Assembly (NCBI GenBank): GCA_963377175.1
Contig: CAUJNA010000535.1
Coordinates: 302,501 to 366,500, forward strand
Direction of reading: 5' to 3'
DNA: 64,000 bases
Source of the DNA: Effrenium voratum
Lineage: Eukaryota > Sar > Dinophyceae > Suessiales > Symbiodiniaceae
Shown: piece after piece, positions 44,145 through 52,641 of the stretch
Layout of the letters: each line of letters starts with the position of its first letter
Numbering within the stretch: the stretch's first letter is position 1
The notes under the pieces: generated by a model
What the model was told of the DNA's origin: nothing
The model's database searches: none
Seen by the model: the letters and a program-made list of their open reading frames with translations, nothing else
Position numbers and translations under genes: made by a program

Positions 44145-44504
44145 CTAATTTTTCATTATTTGTTTAACAGTTTCCTGAGTTTCCTTATCACCATTATCTG
44201 ATGGAGTAACTCCCCTCCCAAATCGTATAGCAATATTATGAACATCTGTTTCTAAGTTTATACTGTCTTTAGTTTTATCAATATTCATTTTCTTATCATT
44301 TCTACTTATTTTGAAACTTGTCGGAATACACGAACATTTACAGTTTCCTTTCTTTTGTATTTCTAATTCATTTTTCATTTCTAAGATTTTTTTACACATT
44401 GGACAAGCAAACTCAATAACTGATGTTTCTTTAACAATTTCTTCTTTTTCTTCATCAGTTGAAGAAACAACTGATTCTGTCTTATTCTTTTTCTTTCTTC
44501 CCAT
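44145..44504 (-). CDS. Small zinc-ribbon-like protein
   Basis: 119 aa. Lysine-rich start (MGRKKKNKTE) like a nuclear localisation signal, an acidic stretch, then FACPMCKKILEM and GNCKCSC: two Cys pairs about 22 residues apart, consistent with a zinc ribbon. The C-terminal IRFGRGVTPSDNG has no known match. A transcription-related role is possible by analogy with viral zinc-ribbon factors; not demonstrated. Confidence 0.6.
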   Translation of the reverse strand: MGRKKKNKTESVVSSTDEEKEEIVKETSVIEFACPMCKKILEMKNELEIQKKGNCKCSCIPTSFKISRNDKKMNIDKTKDSINLETDVHNIAIRFGRGVTPSDNGDKETQETVKQIMKN

Positions 44505-44716
44505 CTATATTAATATTTATATTTTTAATATATTGTATCACAAACTTAATTAATTCTAAAACAAAATAGCATACTTTTCTTAAATCTATTATCAGTTATA
44601 TTACTTGTTCTATATTTTCTACTTTATCTATTATATCAATATAATCCGAATAACTTCTATTCATATAAAATAATAAATATAAAATATTTTCTAAATAACT
44701 TTAATATTATTTTATT
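44505..44716. other. Divergent A/T-rich intergenic region
   Basis: Lies between the zinc-ribbon gene and the ATPase gene, which diverge. Contains TTTTCTAAATAA at 44,687-44,698, 18 bases before the ATPase ATG. No ORF of note. Confidence 0.6.
44687..44698 (+). promoter_or_regulatory. TCTA-type promoter of the ATPase
   Basis: TTTTCTAAATAA in an A/T-only context, upstream of ATTATTTTATTATG. The same core precedes other structural genes. Confidence 0.6.
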
Positions 44717-45472
44717 ATGTCTGATGTTCCAATAATAAAACCAATAAATATAACTGATTACGATTTCAAACAATCTAAATATGAACATGTGCCAAAACTA
44801 CCTTTTCGCTCAATTGTTGTTGCTTCATCAACGGGTGGCAAAACAGTTTTAATTCAAAACCTTATCCTAAATGTTTATAGGGACTGCTTCGCCCGTATAT
44901 TCATTTTTAGCCCGTCGGTTCATAATGACCCTACCTTCGTTGAAGTCAAGAAATATCAAAAAGATAATATGAAGGTTGATGATGAAAAAGAAAAGTTATA
45001 TTATGACACCTACCAACCTGAAGAACTGGAAGAAATAATTAACACACAAAGAAAGATAATTCATTATATGAAAGAACAGAAGATGAAGAAACTACATTCA
45101 ATTTTAATCATTGTTGATGATTTTGCAGACGACCCTAAATTTGTTAGATACAGCAAGTTATTACATGGACTGGCAACGAGAGGCAGACACGACGCCATTA
45201 GTTTTTGTTTAAGTGTTCAAAAATATCGTGTCCTAGCACCAATCATTAGGTTGAATTCTAGTTCGTTGTATATCTTCAAGTTAAAGAATGTATCAGAGTT
45301 AATGTCATTCATTGAGGAAAACTCCGCCATCGTTGATAAAGAGCAACTGTTAAATATGTATCATAAAGCGGTAGATGATAAGCCCTACTCCTTCTTTTAT
45401 GTTAATATGAATTCCAAAGATGTTAATAATATGTTTTATGTTAGATTTGAAAAAGCATTTAAAATAAAATAA
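44717..45472 (+). CDS. ATPase: Genome-packaging ATPase (FtsK/HerA, A32-like)
   Basis: 251 aa. Motor that pumps the genome into capsids. Walker A-type loop SSTGGKT at residues about 37-43 after a beta strand (RSIVVA); Walker B ILIIVDDFADD at about 129-139; downstream HGLATRGRHDAISFCLSVQK, the typical segment with conserved Arg/His and a sensor Gln. Length fits viral packaging ATPases. It is a late-type gene by promoter, next to the leftward structural block. The Walker A is GKT-ended and slightly shortened relative to GxxxxGKT but matches the Polinton/virophage pattern. Confidence 0.9.
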   Translation: MSDVPIIKPINITDYDFKQSKYEHVPKLPFRSIVVASSTGGKTVLIQNLILNVYRDCFARIFIFSPSVHNDPTFVEVKKYQKDNMKVDDEKEKLYYDTYQPEELEEIINTQRKIIHYMKEQKMKKLHSILIIVDDFADDPKFVRYSKLLHGLATRGRHDAISFCLSVQKYRVLAPIIRLNSSSLYIFKLKNVSELMSFIEENSAIVDKEQLLNMYHKAVDDKPYSFFYVNMNSKDVNNMFYVRFEKAFKIK

Positions 45473-45487
45473 AGATTTAAATATATT

Positions 45488-45954
45488 ATGATATTTTATG
45501 ATTTACCATTAGACATTAAAAACCTTGTATTATCTTATAATTTAGGTGATGTTAGATTATTAAAAATAAAAAATAATAATATTATTAAAAATTATATTAA
45601 TAAATTTAAACCAGTGTATAAGTCTTACAAATTAAATAATATGCAATATTTTGAAATTGAAATATCAATATTAATAATGGTATATCATATATTTTTAACT
45701 TAAGTGACTTAGGTAAATTACATCAAAAACATAAACCATTAAAATTATTAATTGAATATGATATATTTGCTACATCTACCTCATTTACTTGTTTGAATCA
45801 TGTTCGTAATCGTACTTTAACATCAAATAATTTATTTGATATTTATTATTTTCTTAATAAAGACCTTTATGAAACTAATTTAGTGTATAGCCGTAATATG
45901 GTTAATTTTATTTCATTACAAGTGAAAAAAATAACTATTAAAGTCATCAATTAA
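45488..45954 (+). pseudogene. F-box-like hypothetical gene broken by a frameshift
   Basis: The first frame (45,488-45,703) gives 71 aa beginning MIFYDLPLDIKNLVLSYN, which looks like an F-box first helix. Near 45,665-45,700 the sense continues in another frame, open from 45,664 to the TAA at 45,952-45,954, reading for example LGKLHQKHKPLKLLIEYDIF and LFDIYYFLNKDLYE. Together they would make a protein of about 155 aa. The same A/T-rich viral codon style on both sides argues for one gene split by a small indel, in the genome or in the assembly. No TCTA or early motif precedes it; it follows the ATPase by 15 bases and may be co-transcribed. Confidence 0.6.
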
Positions 45955-45996
45955 GAAAGACAAAGTTTTATTAGTAAATCTTATTCATATTTTTTT

Positions 45997-46035
45997 AATT
46001 AATAATGTTAATGAATCATATTAATATTATTAATT
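45997..46035. terminator. Bidirectional hairpin between convergent genes
   Basis: A 15-bp stem with a single G-T pair (AATTAATAATGTTAA with TTAATATTATTAATT) and a 9-base loop, between the ends of the rightward F-box-like gene and the leftward 69-aa gene, whose stop codon is part of the stem. Confidence 0.7.
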
Positions 46036-46244
46036 TAAATCAATGAAGCGTTGCATAAATTCAACGCAGGTAATTTATATAATAGTTTGTCCGATTTTTG
46101 ATTTTCTAACTTTTCTATTCTCGTTACACATTCTTGAATAGATTTTATTATTAAAGTATCCGCTCTCGTTTTTTCATCTACTCTTAAATTTTTGATGTCT
46201 TCCATACTGTTATTTTCTTCGTTTTTACTTTGACCAAGACCCAT
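46035..46244 (-). CDS. Putative N-myristoylated small protein
   Basis: 69 aa, starting MGLGQSKNEE, which fits the N-myristoylation signal (Gly-2, small residue at 6 with Lys at 7). The rest is helical and charged (IIKSIQECVTRIEKLENQKS). A TCTA element (minus strand AAATCTAAATAATAATATAT) lies inside the stop region of the fibre gene just upstream. A myristoylated small late protein next to the fibre could be a membrane-associated virion protein; this is inference. Confidence 0.6.
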   Translation of the reverse strand: MGLGQSKNEENNSMEDIKNLRVDEKTRADTLIIKSIQECVTRIEKLENQKSDKLLYKLPALNLCNASLI

Positions 46245-46253
46245 TATATATTA

Positions 46254-48989
46254 TTATTTAGATTTTTCTCTTTTTAATTCCTTAATTTCTTTTTCAAGTT
46301 TATCTACTTTATCATTTAATTCTAATACTGCTTTATGAACTAACACGGGTAAAACTAAATAATTCAATCCTAAATACTCTTTATCTTTACATACAATATT
46401 TTCAAACTCTTTAGGAATTGCTTTTAATACTTCATCTGCGATATATCCTATATGAGTTTTACCCCCGTCATTTCTATCGTGTCTCTTAAACTTCTTTGGC
46501 TTAAATTTCTTAATAATATTCATACAGTTAGATTTGACATTGTCTATGTCATATTTCAACCGCGAATCAGATGAATCAACAAACGTTCCGTTAATGGTTA
46601 CTGTCGTTGCTGTTAAGTCTATATTAGTTCCTGTTGATGGTTCAAGTGTATTACATAACAATTTCTTCGTTCCTGCAACTGTTACATTTTCATTGAATGT
46701 TGATGAGGCATTATTTGTAAAACTTCCAGTATTTACAGTTGTTCCAAATGTCTTATCAATAGATAATAAAACTGAAGGTGTAGTTGAACTATCTGAAACT
46801 CTGAACGCCGTGTTTGACGTTCTGAATATTACATCAATTGTGGATAAATTAGTTCCATCATAATAAGTTGATATTTCACTTGTTCCCATTAAAATATCTG
46901 TTCCTGTTGTCATTGAAATATTATTCAAAAATGAAACCGTTGTTAAATCAAATGATTGAATTGTATTAGTTGCTAAAAAAGCATTTTGAACTGCCAAATT
47001 GGTATCAATAGTAACGAGTGTTCCACAGTTAGGCGCTATATGATTAGAACGAAGAGCTCCATTGGTTTTAACATAAACATCATCAGCAAATAAATTACCC
47101 ATAAAATCAGCAGTAGCAGTATTAAAAGTCCATCCGCTAGTAATATTAACTGCTCCGACTATGTTAGACTGAACAGCGGGGTCTCCACAAATAAATCTAA
47201 TTGAAGAATTAGCATCACTATTCCTCATATCAAAAGATGAAAAAGCACTAACATATCTATATAATTCACAATTTGTATCAATTGTTAATTTACCATCAGT
47301 AGCAATATTAACATTATCACAATTAACATCAGCATTCGTATAAATATTACCTAACACATCTATAGGCTTACTAAAAATAGTTTTATTAACTAATCCATCA
47401 CACATCATATATTGATTAGAAGCATTACTAACATCACCAACACTAATGGCTACAAAATCATCATGAGACATATATAAACCTTCTATAGCATCAGGAGTAT
47501 ATCTTCGTATTGAACCATTATTATTAAAATTCAAATATGAACCATTGTTAAAACTTATTGCTTTGTCAGTTCCCATAAATTGAACTGCATCAGTAAATCT
47601 TGCTTGTCCAGCACAATTTAAAACATAACCATTAACTCCAACAGCACCTAAACCGAATCTATCCTTAACCCAAACACGCCCAACATTAGCATCTCCTATT
47701 TGAGTTTCCCATTGACCTCCTGCGCTACTCATCCACATTCTACCATCTCTGTTAATATTAAATTCACGATTGAACATTTGAAATGTCATTTGCAATCCAA
47801 CATTAGGCGACGATGTAGTACTAAACTTATTACATATTATAGAACCAGTAGTCAACATATTTAAATTACTGTGTAAAGTTGTATTATCACTAAAATTAAT
47901 AGCACCTGCTACTGATTGAGCGTTAATATCTATTTTATCTAACTTTTGACCTAATGATGTATCCTGTGAATTATTGATAGTAATTATTGAATTAATTGTA
48001 TTTGTATTTCCTGTTATTAATCCACTTAATCCATCTGATTGTAAAACATATCTAGCGTCTGAACCTGCCATATCTAGAACAGATGAACACGAAAATAAAC
48101 CTGATACTTGTAAATTACTTAATATTGTAGTATTATGATTTAATATTATTTTATCATTTTGAAAAGTTGAAGAATTATTAATTTCAACATTTCCAAAACC
48201 TCTTTGATTCAAAAACATAGTTGCTCCACTTAAATTTCCATAAGCATAACTATCAAAATAATTATTATACATTTCAAAGAAATTATTATAATTTCCAAAT
48301 TCTGCTATTTTGAAAGTTGCAGTAGTTGTTATATTATGTATTAATGTATTATTTAATATTGATGTATTTAACTTATTTGATAATAAATTATTAGTTGTTA
48401 TTTTATTATAATAATCTGCTTCATTAAGTGAACCTCCATTCTGTAAATCTGATATTGCTGAAATATGTGAATTTACTGTACTATTTAATCCTGTTATTAA
48501 ATTAGAATTAGAACTAATATTATTAAAATTAGTTGTTATAGTAGAATTCAAATTATTTATTAAATGTGTATTAGATGAAATATTATTAATATTTGTATTA
48601 ATTAAGTTAGAATTAGAACTAATATTATTAAAATTAGTTGTCATAGTAGAATTTAAATTACTTATTAAATTTGTATTTGATGAAATATTATTAAAATTTG
48701 TATTTGAAGTTATTGTCAGATTACCTATTAAAAATGTATTTGAACTAATATTATTTGATAATACATTAACTTCCGTCTTATTGTATGATTGATTTATATC
48801 GTAAAAATTAGCGTCAATCTGTGCTTTTGTGTAAGTATCTACTTGGTCTGCTTTGTTGTTGAGTAAATCAATTATATCTGATTGATTAGCGTATATGTTT
48901 CTATTGTTTGTTACCCCGCTTGTAGAATTGATTTCACTAATTGTGTGCGCTACAACATTCTCAAAGTTTGTTAAATTTATTGATGGCAT
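46254..48989 (-). CDS. Trimeric fibre protein with C-terminal S74 chaperone
   Basis: 911 aa. N-terminal quarter (about 1-190) is made of ten-odd imperfect repeats of NISSNTNLI/NLNSTMTTNFN, a Ser/Asn/Leu heptad pattern typical of trimeric coiled coils or beta-helices. The centre is beta-rich, with glycines and many asparagines. The end (about 800-911) is a peptidase S74 / intramolecular chaperone domain: SSDSRLKYDIDNV with the cleavage-site Ser, then THIGYIADEVLKAIP, then a coiled coil (VLELNDKVDKLEKEIKELK). In phage tail spikes this domain drives trimer folding and cuts itself off at the Ser. Role inferred: receptor-binding spike of the capsid. TCTA-type promoter at 49,003-49,006; upstream neighbour is the major capsid gene. 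Confidence 0.85.
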   Translation of the reverse strand: MPSINLTNFENVVAHTISEINSTSGVTNNRNIYANQSDIIDLLNNKADQVDTYTKAQIDANFYDINQSYNKTEVNVLSNNISSNTFLIGNLTITSNTNFNNISSNTNLISNLNSTMTTNFNNISSNSNLINTNINNISSNTHLINNLNSTITTNFNNISSNSNLITGLNSTVNSHISAISDLQNGGSLNEADYYNKITTNNLLSNKLNTSILNNTLIHNITTTATFKIAEFGNYNNFFEMYNNYFDSYAYGNLSGATMFLNQRGFGNVEINNSSTFQNDKIILNHNTTILSNLQVSGLFSCSSVLDMAGSDARYVLQSDGLSGLITGNTNTINSIITINNSQDTSLGQKLDKIDINAQSVAGAINFSDNTTLHSNLNMLTTGSIICNKFSTTSSPNVGLQMTFQMFNREFNINRDGRMWMSSAGGQWETQIGDANVGRVWVKDRFGLGAVGVNGYVLNCAGQARFTDAVQFMGTDKAISFNNGSYLNFNNNGSIRRYTPDAIEGLYMSHDDFVAISVGDVSNASNQYMMCDGLVNKTIFSKPIDVLGNIYTNADVNCDNVNIATDGKLTIDTNCELYRYVSAFSSFDMRNSDANSSIRFICGDPAVQSNIVGAVNITSGWTFNTATADFMGNLFADDVYVKTNGALRSNHIAPNCGTLVTIDTNLAVQNAFLATNTIQSFDLTTVSFLNNISMTTGTDILMGTSEISTYYDGTNLSTIDVIFRTSNTAFRVSDSSTTPSVLLSIDKTFGTTVNTGSFTNNASSTFNENVTVAGTKKLLCNTLEPSTGTNIDLTATTVTINGTFVDSSDSRLKYDIDNVKSNCMNIIKKFKPKKFKRHDRNDGGKTHIGYIADEVLKAIPKEFENIVCKDKEYLGLNYLVLPVLVHKAVLELNDKVDKLEKEIKELKREKSK

Positions 48990-49002
48990 TATATATTAAT
49001 AG

Positions 49003-49006
49003 TAGA
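49003..49006 (-). promoter_or_regulatory. TCTA core before the fibre gene
   Basis: Minus strand ATTTTCTACTATTAATATAT precedes the fibre ATG, with TCTA 13 bases from it. The motif shares bases with the 3' hairpin of the capsid gene. Confidence 0.55.
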
Positions 49007-49044
49007 AAATGATAATATTTATTTATTTTTAATATTATCATTTT
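49006..49044 (-). terminator. Strong 3' hairpin after the major capsid gene
   Basis: Perfect 14-bp stem AAAATGATAATATT/AATATTATCATTTT with an 11-base loop, starting ten bases past the capsid stop codon at 49,054. This is the strongest example of the hairpins that follow genes in this element. Confidence 0.75.
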
Positions 49045-49053
49045 TACTTATCT

Positions 49054-50436
49054 TTAATCTAAAATCTGCACTCCGGCGTCTCTAATGGATAATATTTGTT
49101 CTGATACTAATGTTATATATATTGTATCTGGCATATTTGCTGTTACCATACTTCCAATAGGTTTCACACGAATTAAAAGTTGTTGCCCTGCTTTTGTGTT
49201 AATTCCAGTATATGAACTATCGGGAACCTTTTCGAAATCCATAGCAAAGATAAACTTATCAACACGATAAGCAGAATATTCAATCGATAAATGGTGTTGA
49301 TGGAACAATGGTAAATTTAATGCTTTTCGTAAATAATAGAATGCTTGTGTTAATGAACGGCATGGATACTCAGGATATAGTTTTGAACCTAATTGAAGTT
49401 GAAATTCTAAATCAAGGTCGGAATTGTAGTATCCACTTTCTTGATAATTCAAATAATACATAGGATGATAGAAATTGTTGTATTCTTTCATAACGTGAGT
49501 ATCGCCTACTGCGCTTTTACTGAAAGAGATGAACGCGGCAGCGAGTTTTGACACTGAACGAACAACAGTAGTGTTAATTGACGACGAACCATCGGGAACT
49601 TGATTAGATTGACAAATATAAGTATTATAAGTAATAGGTAATTCTTTCCCATCAAGTAGGTGTGCAACATATTTATTATGAAGGTCGTTGTCCAAGCTTA
49701 CCAAATCAGTTTGAAGGAATGCGTTACTAATTGAGAACTGCTCATTTGTATGAAGGCTTGTGTCTGTGTTGCCACTCGCTGGAAACCTCGACCCACCCGC
49801 TGTAACAACACAATCGGTAAAATTTGAAACTAATTCAAGTTCTAAAACAAGAGGACACGCTTTTAACGGGATATACTTAAATTGATTGAATAAACCAAGC
49901 ATCGGTTTAAATCCTACAACCATTTTTCTGTTAAAGCCTGGAATTGTGTAAGCGTCATATGCAGGACCAATATGACCCGATGCAGGAACTGCACGACGTG
50001 TGTTTAAATCATCATCATATCTATAACCAAAACTCTGGGCGTCTTCATTGTCTCTTGCTCCTTTTGACATCAAGCAACTCATCATGTGATGATTTCGGTT
50101 GTAATAATCAATGTCTTCAACAAGTTGATTACCAGCAATTAGTCTTGCTCTTCTAAAAAAGGAATAAGCAGGAGACAGAGGACGTAAGCGTTTATTGTCT
50201 GACGAGTCAGTGTTTTCAACAGTGAAATAAACCATTACACTCTGCGGGTCAAGCCAAGTATTATCTTCAGCATTTAAAGCTATTTTCAACACACGTTGAC
50301 CAGATGAAGGGGTGTAGATATTACTTCCAGAAGGAAAAAACGAGACTGAACGACGGTCGTTGATATAACTTGCACCTTTATTTAACTTGAATGAGAGGTT
50401 GTCAATTAGAATATCTTCAGCACTAAAAGTTTCCAT
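49054..50436 (-). CDS. MCP: Major capsid protein, probable double jelly-roll
   Basis: 460 aa, the expected size for Polinton-like capsid proteins. N-terminus METFSAEDILIDNLSFKLNK, then beta-rich blocks: QRVLKIALNAEDNTWLDPQS, FFRRARLIAGNQLVEDIDYY (typical of this capsid family), then MVVGFKPMLGLFNQFKYIPL and ACPLVLELELV, which fits the end of the first jelly roll; the second half repeats a beta-sandwich pattern ending in MPDTIYITLVSEQILSI. Family knowledge: trimers of such proteins form the icosahedral shell. Late-type TCTA promoter at 50,456-50,459; strong hairpin after the stop. Assignment is by sequence style, size and gene context; a structure prediction would settle it. Confidence 0.8.
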   Translation of the reverse strand: METFSAEDILIDNLSFKLNKGASYINDRRSVSFFPSGSNIYTPSSGQRVLKIALNAEDNTWLDPQSVMVYFTVENTDSSDNKRLRPLSPAYSFFRRARLIAGNQLVEDIDYYNRNHHMMSCLMSKGARDNEDAQSFGYRYDDDLNTRRAVPASGHIGPAYDAYTIPGFNRKMVVGFKPMLGLFNQFKYIPLKACPLVLELELVSNFTDCVVTAGGSRFPASGNTDTSLHTNEQFSISNAFLQTDLVSLDNDLHNKYVAHLLDGKELPITYNTYICQSNQVPDGSSSINTTVVRSVSKLAAAFISFSKSAVGDTHVMKEYNNFYHPMYYLNYQESGYYNSDLDLEFQLQLGSKLYPEYPCRSLTQAFYYLRKALNLPLFHQHHLSIEYSAYRVDKFIFAMDFEKVPDSSYTGINTKAGQQLLIRVKPIGSMVTANMPDTIYITLVSEQILSIRDAGVQILD

Positions 50437-50455
50437 TGCTATATATAATTTAATT

Positions 50456-50459
50456 TAGA
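50456..50459 (-). promoter_or_regulatory. TCTA core before the major capsid gene
   Basis: Minus strand TTATTTCTAAATTAAATTAT then ATATAGCAATG; TCTA lies about 20 bases before the ATG in pure A/T. Confidence 0.65.
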
Positions 50460-50470
50460 AATAATTTAAA

Positions 50471-50695
50471 CTAAACTAAATTAAATAATTTAGTGTAATC
50501 CTTTTGATTAGAATTATTATTTTTAAATATTTTCATTTTCTTTTTCTTAATCTTATCTTCAACTGGATTATTCCCTTTTTCTTTCTCCATTACTAATTCT
50601 CTAATTTCTTCATATGTACTTTTCTTATACTTTTTATTTTCATTCTTAATCATATCATCCGTTGTTTCATTGTCATATTTCTTATGTTGTATCAT
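50471..50695 (-). CDS. Small basic protein
   Basis: 74 aa, very rich in Lys, Asn and Glu (KKKKMKIFKNNNSNQKDYTK). No family. Sits immediately upstream of the capsid gene in the leftward block. Could be a DNA-condensing virion protein; equally it may be a spurious small frame, though its codon style matches its neighbours. A short perfect hairpin (50,475-50,494) overlaps its last codons. Confidence 0.45.
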   Translation of the reverse strand: MIQHKKYDNETTDDMIKNENKKYKKSTYEEIRELVMEKEKGNNPVEDKIKKKKMKIFKNNNSNQKDYTKLFNLV

Positions 50696-50703
50696 TAATA
50701 TTA

Positions 50704-51000
50704 TTATGATAATAAATTTATGTTTTTTCTTTTTACTATATTGTCAATGTCTGATTGAGTGTGATTACATCTGTTGTTGTCATTTAATAGCAAGAACTTA
50801 TTATTTGCGACTTTTGCTTTAAACAAGATAAAATTATAACAGTTGGAATATTCAAAACCTCTAAATATATAACATCCACATTGGCATTTTACATATGTTC
50901 GTTTATTATCTCTATATAAATCCATTAATCTTTGTTCAATTGTTAATGGTGTATGTGGTGTTTCAGTTTCTGTCAAGTTTTCATTTAAGTGATTATTCAT
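50704..51000 (-). CDS. Small Cys-containing hypothetical protein
   Basis: 98 aa. Central YVKCQCGCYIFRGFEYSNCY and later NRCNHTQSDIDNIVKRKN: a C-x-C-x-C cluster with later Cys and His that may hold zinc. The pattern resembles small zinc-finger proteins that recognise CG-type turns, but no specific family. Located between lipase and capsid genes. Confidence 0.55.
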   Translation of the reverse strand: MNNHLNENLTETETPHTPLTIEQRLMDLYRDNKRTYVKCQCGCYIFRGFEYSNCYNFILFKAKVANNKFLLLNDNNRCNHTQSDIDNIVKRKNINLLS

Positions 51001-51040
51001 ATATAATATTATATAGTTTTATATTTAAGTACTTATTTAA

Positions 51041-51700
51041 CTATATTATCTCCTTTACCGGTTCATTGCTTCTTGAAACATCTTTGCCTTGGTCTCCGTA
51101 TCCAGTTATGTAATCATGGTTAGTATATGGATTTAATGAACCAGTATAAACAGTTATAGCACCACGGTCAGCAATACTGACAGGGTCTAAGATACTTCTA
51201 AAATTAATGTAATCATCGGTAATTTTAGACCTTCGTGATATAAACGGCGCTCCATAAGTGGTTAAAGTTAATTCTCTTTCAGGGTAATCTTTTGTTATCT
51301 GTGCCCCTACACTTGAACCGAGACTATGTGTTATAAGATGTTTAACTTCATTGTTTTCATCCAATGCTGTTGATGTGTCTTTATATCGTTGTGAATATTT
51401 AGTCATTTTAAAGGGAAGTCCTACATCTGCCAGAATGTCATTAACAGCACCTCCAAGCGTTCCTTTTCCAAATGTTCCTGCTACATACATTTTATCACCA
51501 TCAATATACAAACCTTTACCATTTCCATAGGCTCTACTCAATCCTTGTGCATCAGTTAAATTAGAATTACGATTATAACTATTTAACATGTTGTCAGTTT
51601 GTTTCATAACATTAGTTATTTTAGTTGTTTTCTTATAAGGTTGATAATGTTTAATTTTCCCTTGCTTCATCTCATAAATTAACTTTTTATTATTAATCAT
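51041..51700 (-). CDS. Class 3-like lipase (alpha/beta hydrolase)
   Basis: 219 aa. Catalytic triad visible in family order: Ser in HLITHSLGSSVG (nucleophile elbow THSLG, Gly-1 replaced by Thr), Asp in RSILDPVSIADRG, His in TNHDYITGYG; the LTTYGAPFISRR segment between them is characteristic of class 3 lipases. Substrate would be membrane lipids. In a virus with a protein capsid, such an enzyme could help escape from an endosome or cross the cell membrane (inference). It diverges from the minor capsid gene, from which it is separated by 39 A/T-only bases. A hairpin at 51,011-51,046 covers its stop codon. Confidence 0.8.
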   Translation of the reverse strand: MINNKKLIYEMKQGKIKHYQPYKKTTKITNVMKQTDNMLNSYNRNSNLTDAQGLSRAYGNGKGLYIDGDKMYVAGTFGKGTLGGAVNDILADVGLPFKMTKYSQRYKDTSTALDENNEVKHLITHSLGSSVGAQITKDYPERELTLTTYGAPFISRRSKITDDYINFRSILDPVSIADRGAITVYTGSLNPYTNHDYITGYGDQGKDVSRSNEPVKEII

Positions 51701-51723
51701 ATAATTAAAGTTATAAATTAATT

Positions 51724-51727
51724 TCTA
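51724..51727 (+). promoter_or_regulatory. TCTA core before the minor capsid gene
   Basis: TTAATTTCTAAATTAATTAA directly precedes the ATG at 51,740. The 39-base gap must also contain the promoter of the divergent lipase gene. Confidence 0.6.
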
Positions 51728-51739
51728 AATTAATTAATA

Positions 51740-52594
51740 ATGCTCACTTATAAGAAGGTCTATATTGACAGCGCTCATAGAATTAGCGGTACATCATCAA
51801 ATTTCAAAGTTGAATTGCCGGAAACATTACAAACAGACAACGGAGTTCATTGCTACATTCACGAAGTAACATTACCTAACTCGTGGTATTCAATTCAGTC
51901 AGGATTAAATAATATATTATACTTTTATTCTTCTCCACTAGTTCCAGATGAAGATAACACAAATGTCCATTATTTAGCGTTACAATTGGACGAAGGAGTA
52001 TATACTGGCACAGAACTAGCGACAGAATTAAAGTCAAAAATAAATGGTGTTGTAGATAATACTAATTTCTCAAATACTTATGAAGTTACTTACAGTGTGA
52101 AAACTAATAAAATAACAATTTATTCAAACTATGCCGATAGAAAGTTCGCTGTGTTAACTGATGAACAAATGAAACTAACATATGCAGATTATATATGGAA
52201 TGGAACTTTTAATGCTAATAACTTGCAATCTGTTAATGAAGTTTTAGGAAATTATCAAATGGTAGTTTATCAATATAATAATCCTTATGTTTCTAGTTTC
52301 GTTAATCTTCAACCCATTAGAAATATTTATATTCATTCTTCTCAATTGTCTAATTATAATCAAGTAAATTTAAGAACCGGTGATAGCACAGTTGTTAAGA
52401 AAGTACCAGTCACAGCACCACACGCGGGAATTGTCTTTGATTCGGAATTAAACCCTCTGGATTACTTGGATGTATCAAATAGAAGCTTTAAACAATTAGA
52501 TTTTTGGATTAGTAATTCATTAGGAAATGAAATTAATTTAAATGGGGTAAATGTATCCCTGTCATTATTGTTTGTGAAAAGCGATATTATTTAA
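51740..52594 (+). CDS. mCP: Minor capsid (penton) protein
   Basis: 284 aa. Begins KKVYIDSAHRISGTSSNFKV, a form seen in minor capsid proteins of Polintons and virophages, then alternating beta strands (VHCYIHEVTLPNSWYSI), the segment RNIYIHSSQLSNYN, and a C-terminal strand GNEINLNGVNVSLSLLFVKS. A single jelly roll filling the five-fold vertices is the known role. It heads the rightward block from a TCTA-type promoter. Not recognised by a single diagnostic motif; rests on pattern, size, and position next to the capsid operon. Confidence 0.75.
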   Translation: MLTYKKVYIDSAHRISGTSSNFKVELPETLQTDNGVHCYIHEVTLPNSWYSIQSGLNNILYFYSSPLVPDEDNTNVHYLALQLDEGVYTGTELATELKSKINGVVDNTNFSNTYEVTYSVKTNKITIYSNYADRKFAVLTDEQMKLTYADYIWNGTFNANNLQSVNEVLGNYQMVVYQYNNPYVSSFVNLQPIRNIYIHSSQLSNYNQVNLRTGDSTVVKKVPVTAPHAGIVFDSELNPLDYLDVSNRSFKQLDFWISNSLGNEINLNGVNVSLSLLFVKSDII

Positions 52595-52638
52595 ATATAT
52601 TCTTTAATTTTTCCATATAGAAAATATATAGAATATAT
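52595..52638 (+). terminator. 3' hairpin after the minor capsid gene
   Basis: ATATATTCT immediately after the stop pairs perfectly with AGAATATAT at 52,630-52,638, with further partial pairing inside. Confidence 0.55.
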
Positions 52639-52641
52639 TAT

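Noticed and set aside
46534..46863. 109-codon plus frame inside the fibre gene
   Set aside because: Antisense shadow of the fibre C-terminal region; no promoter and no family.
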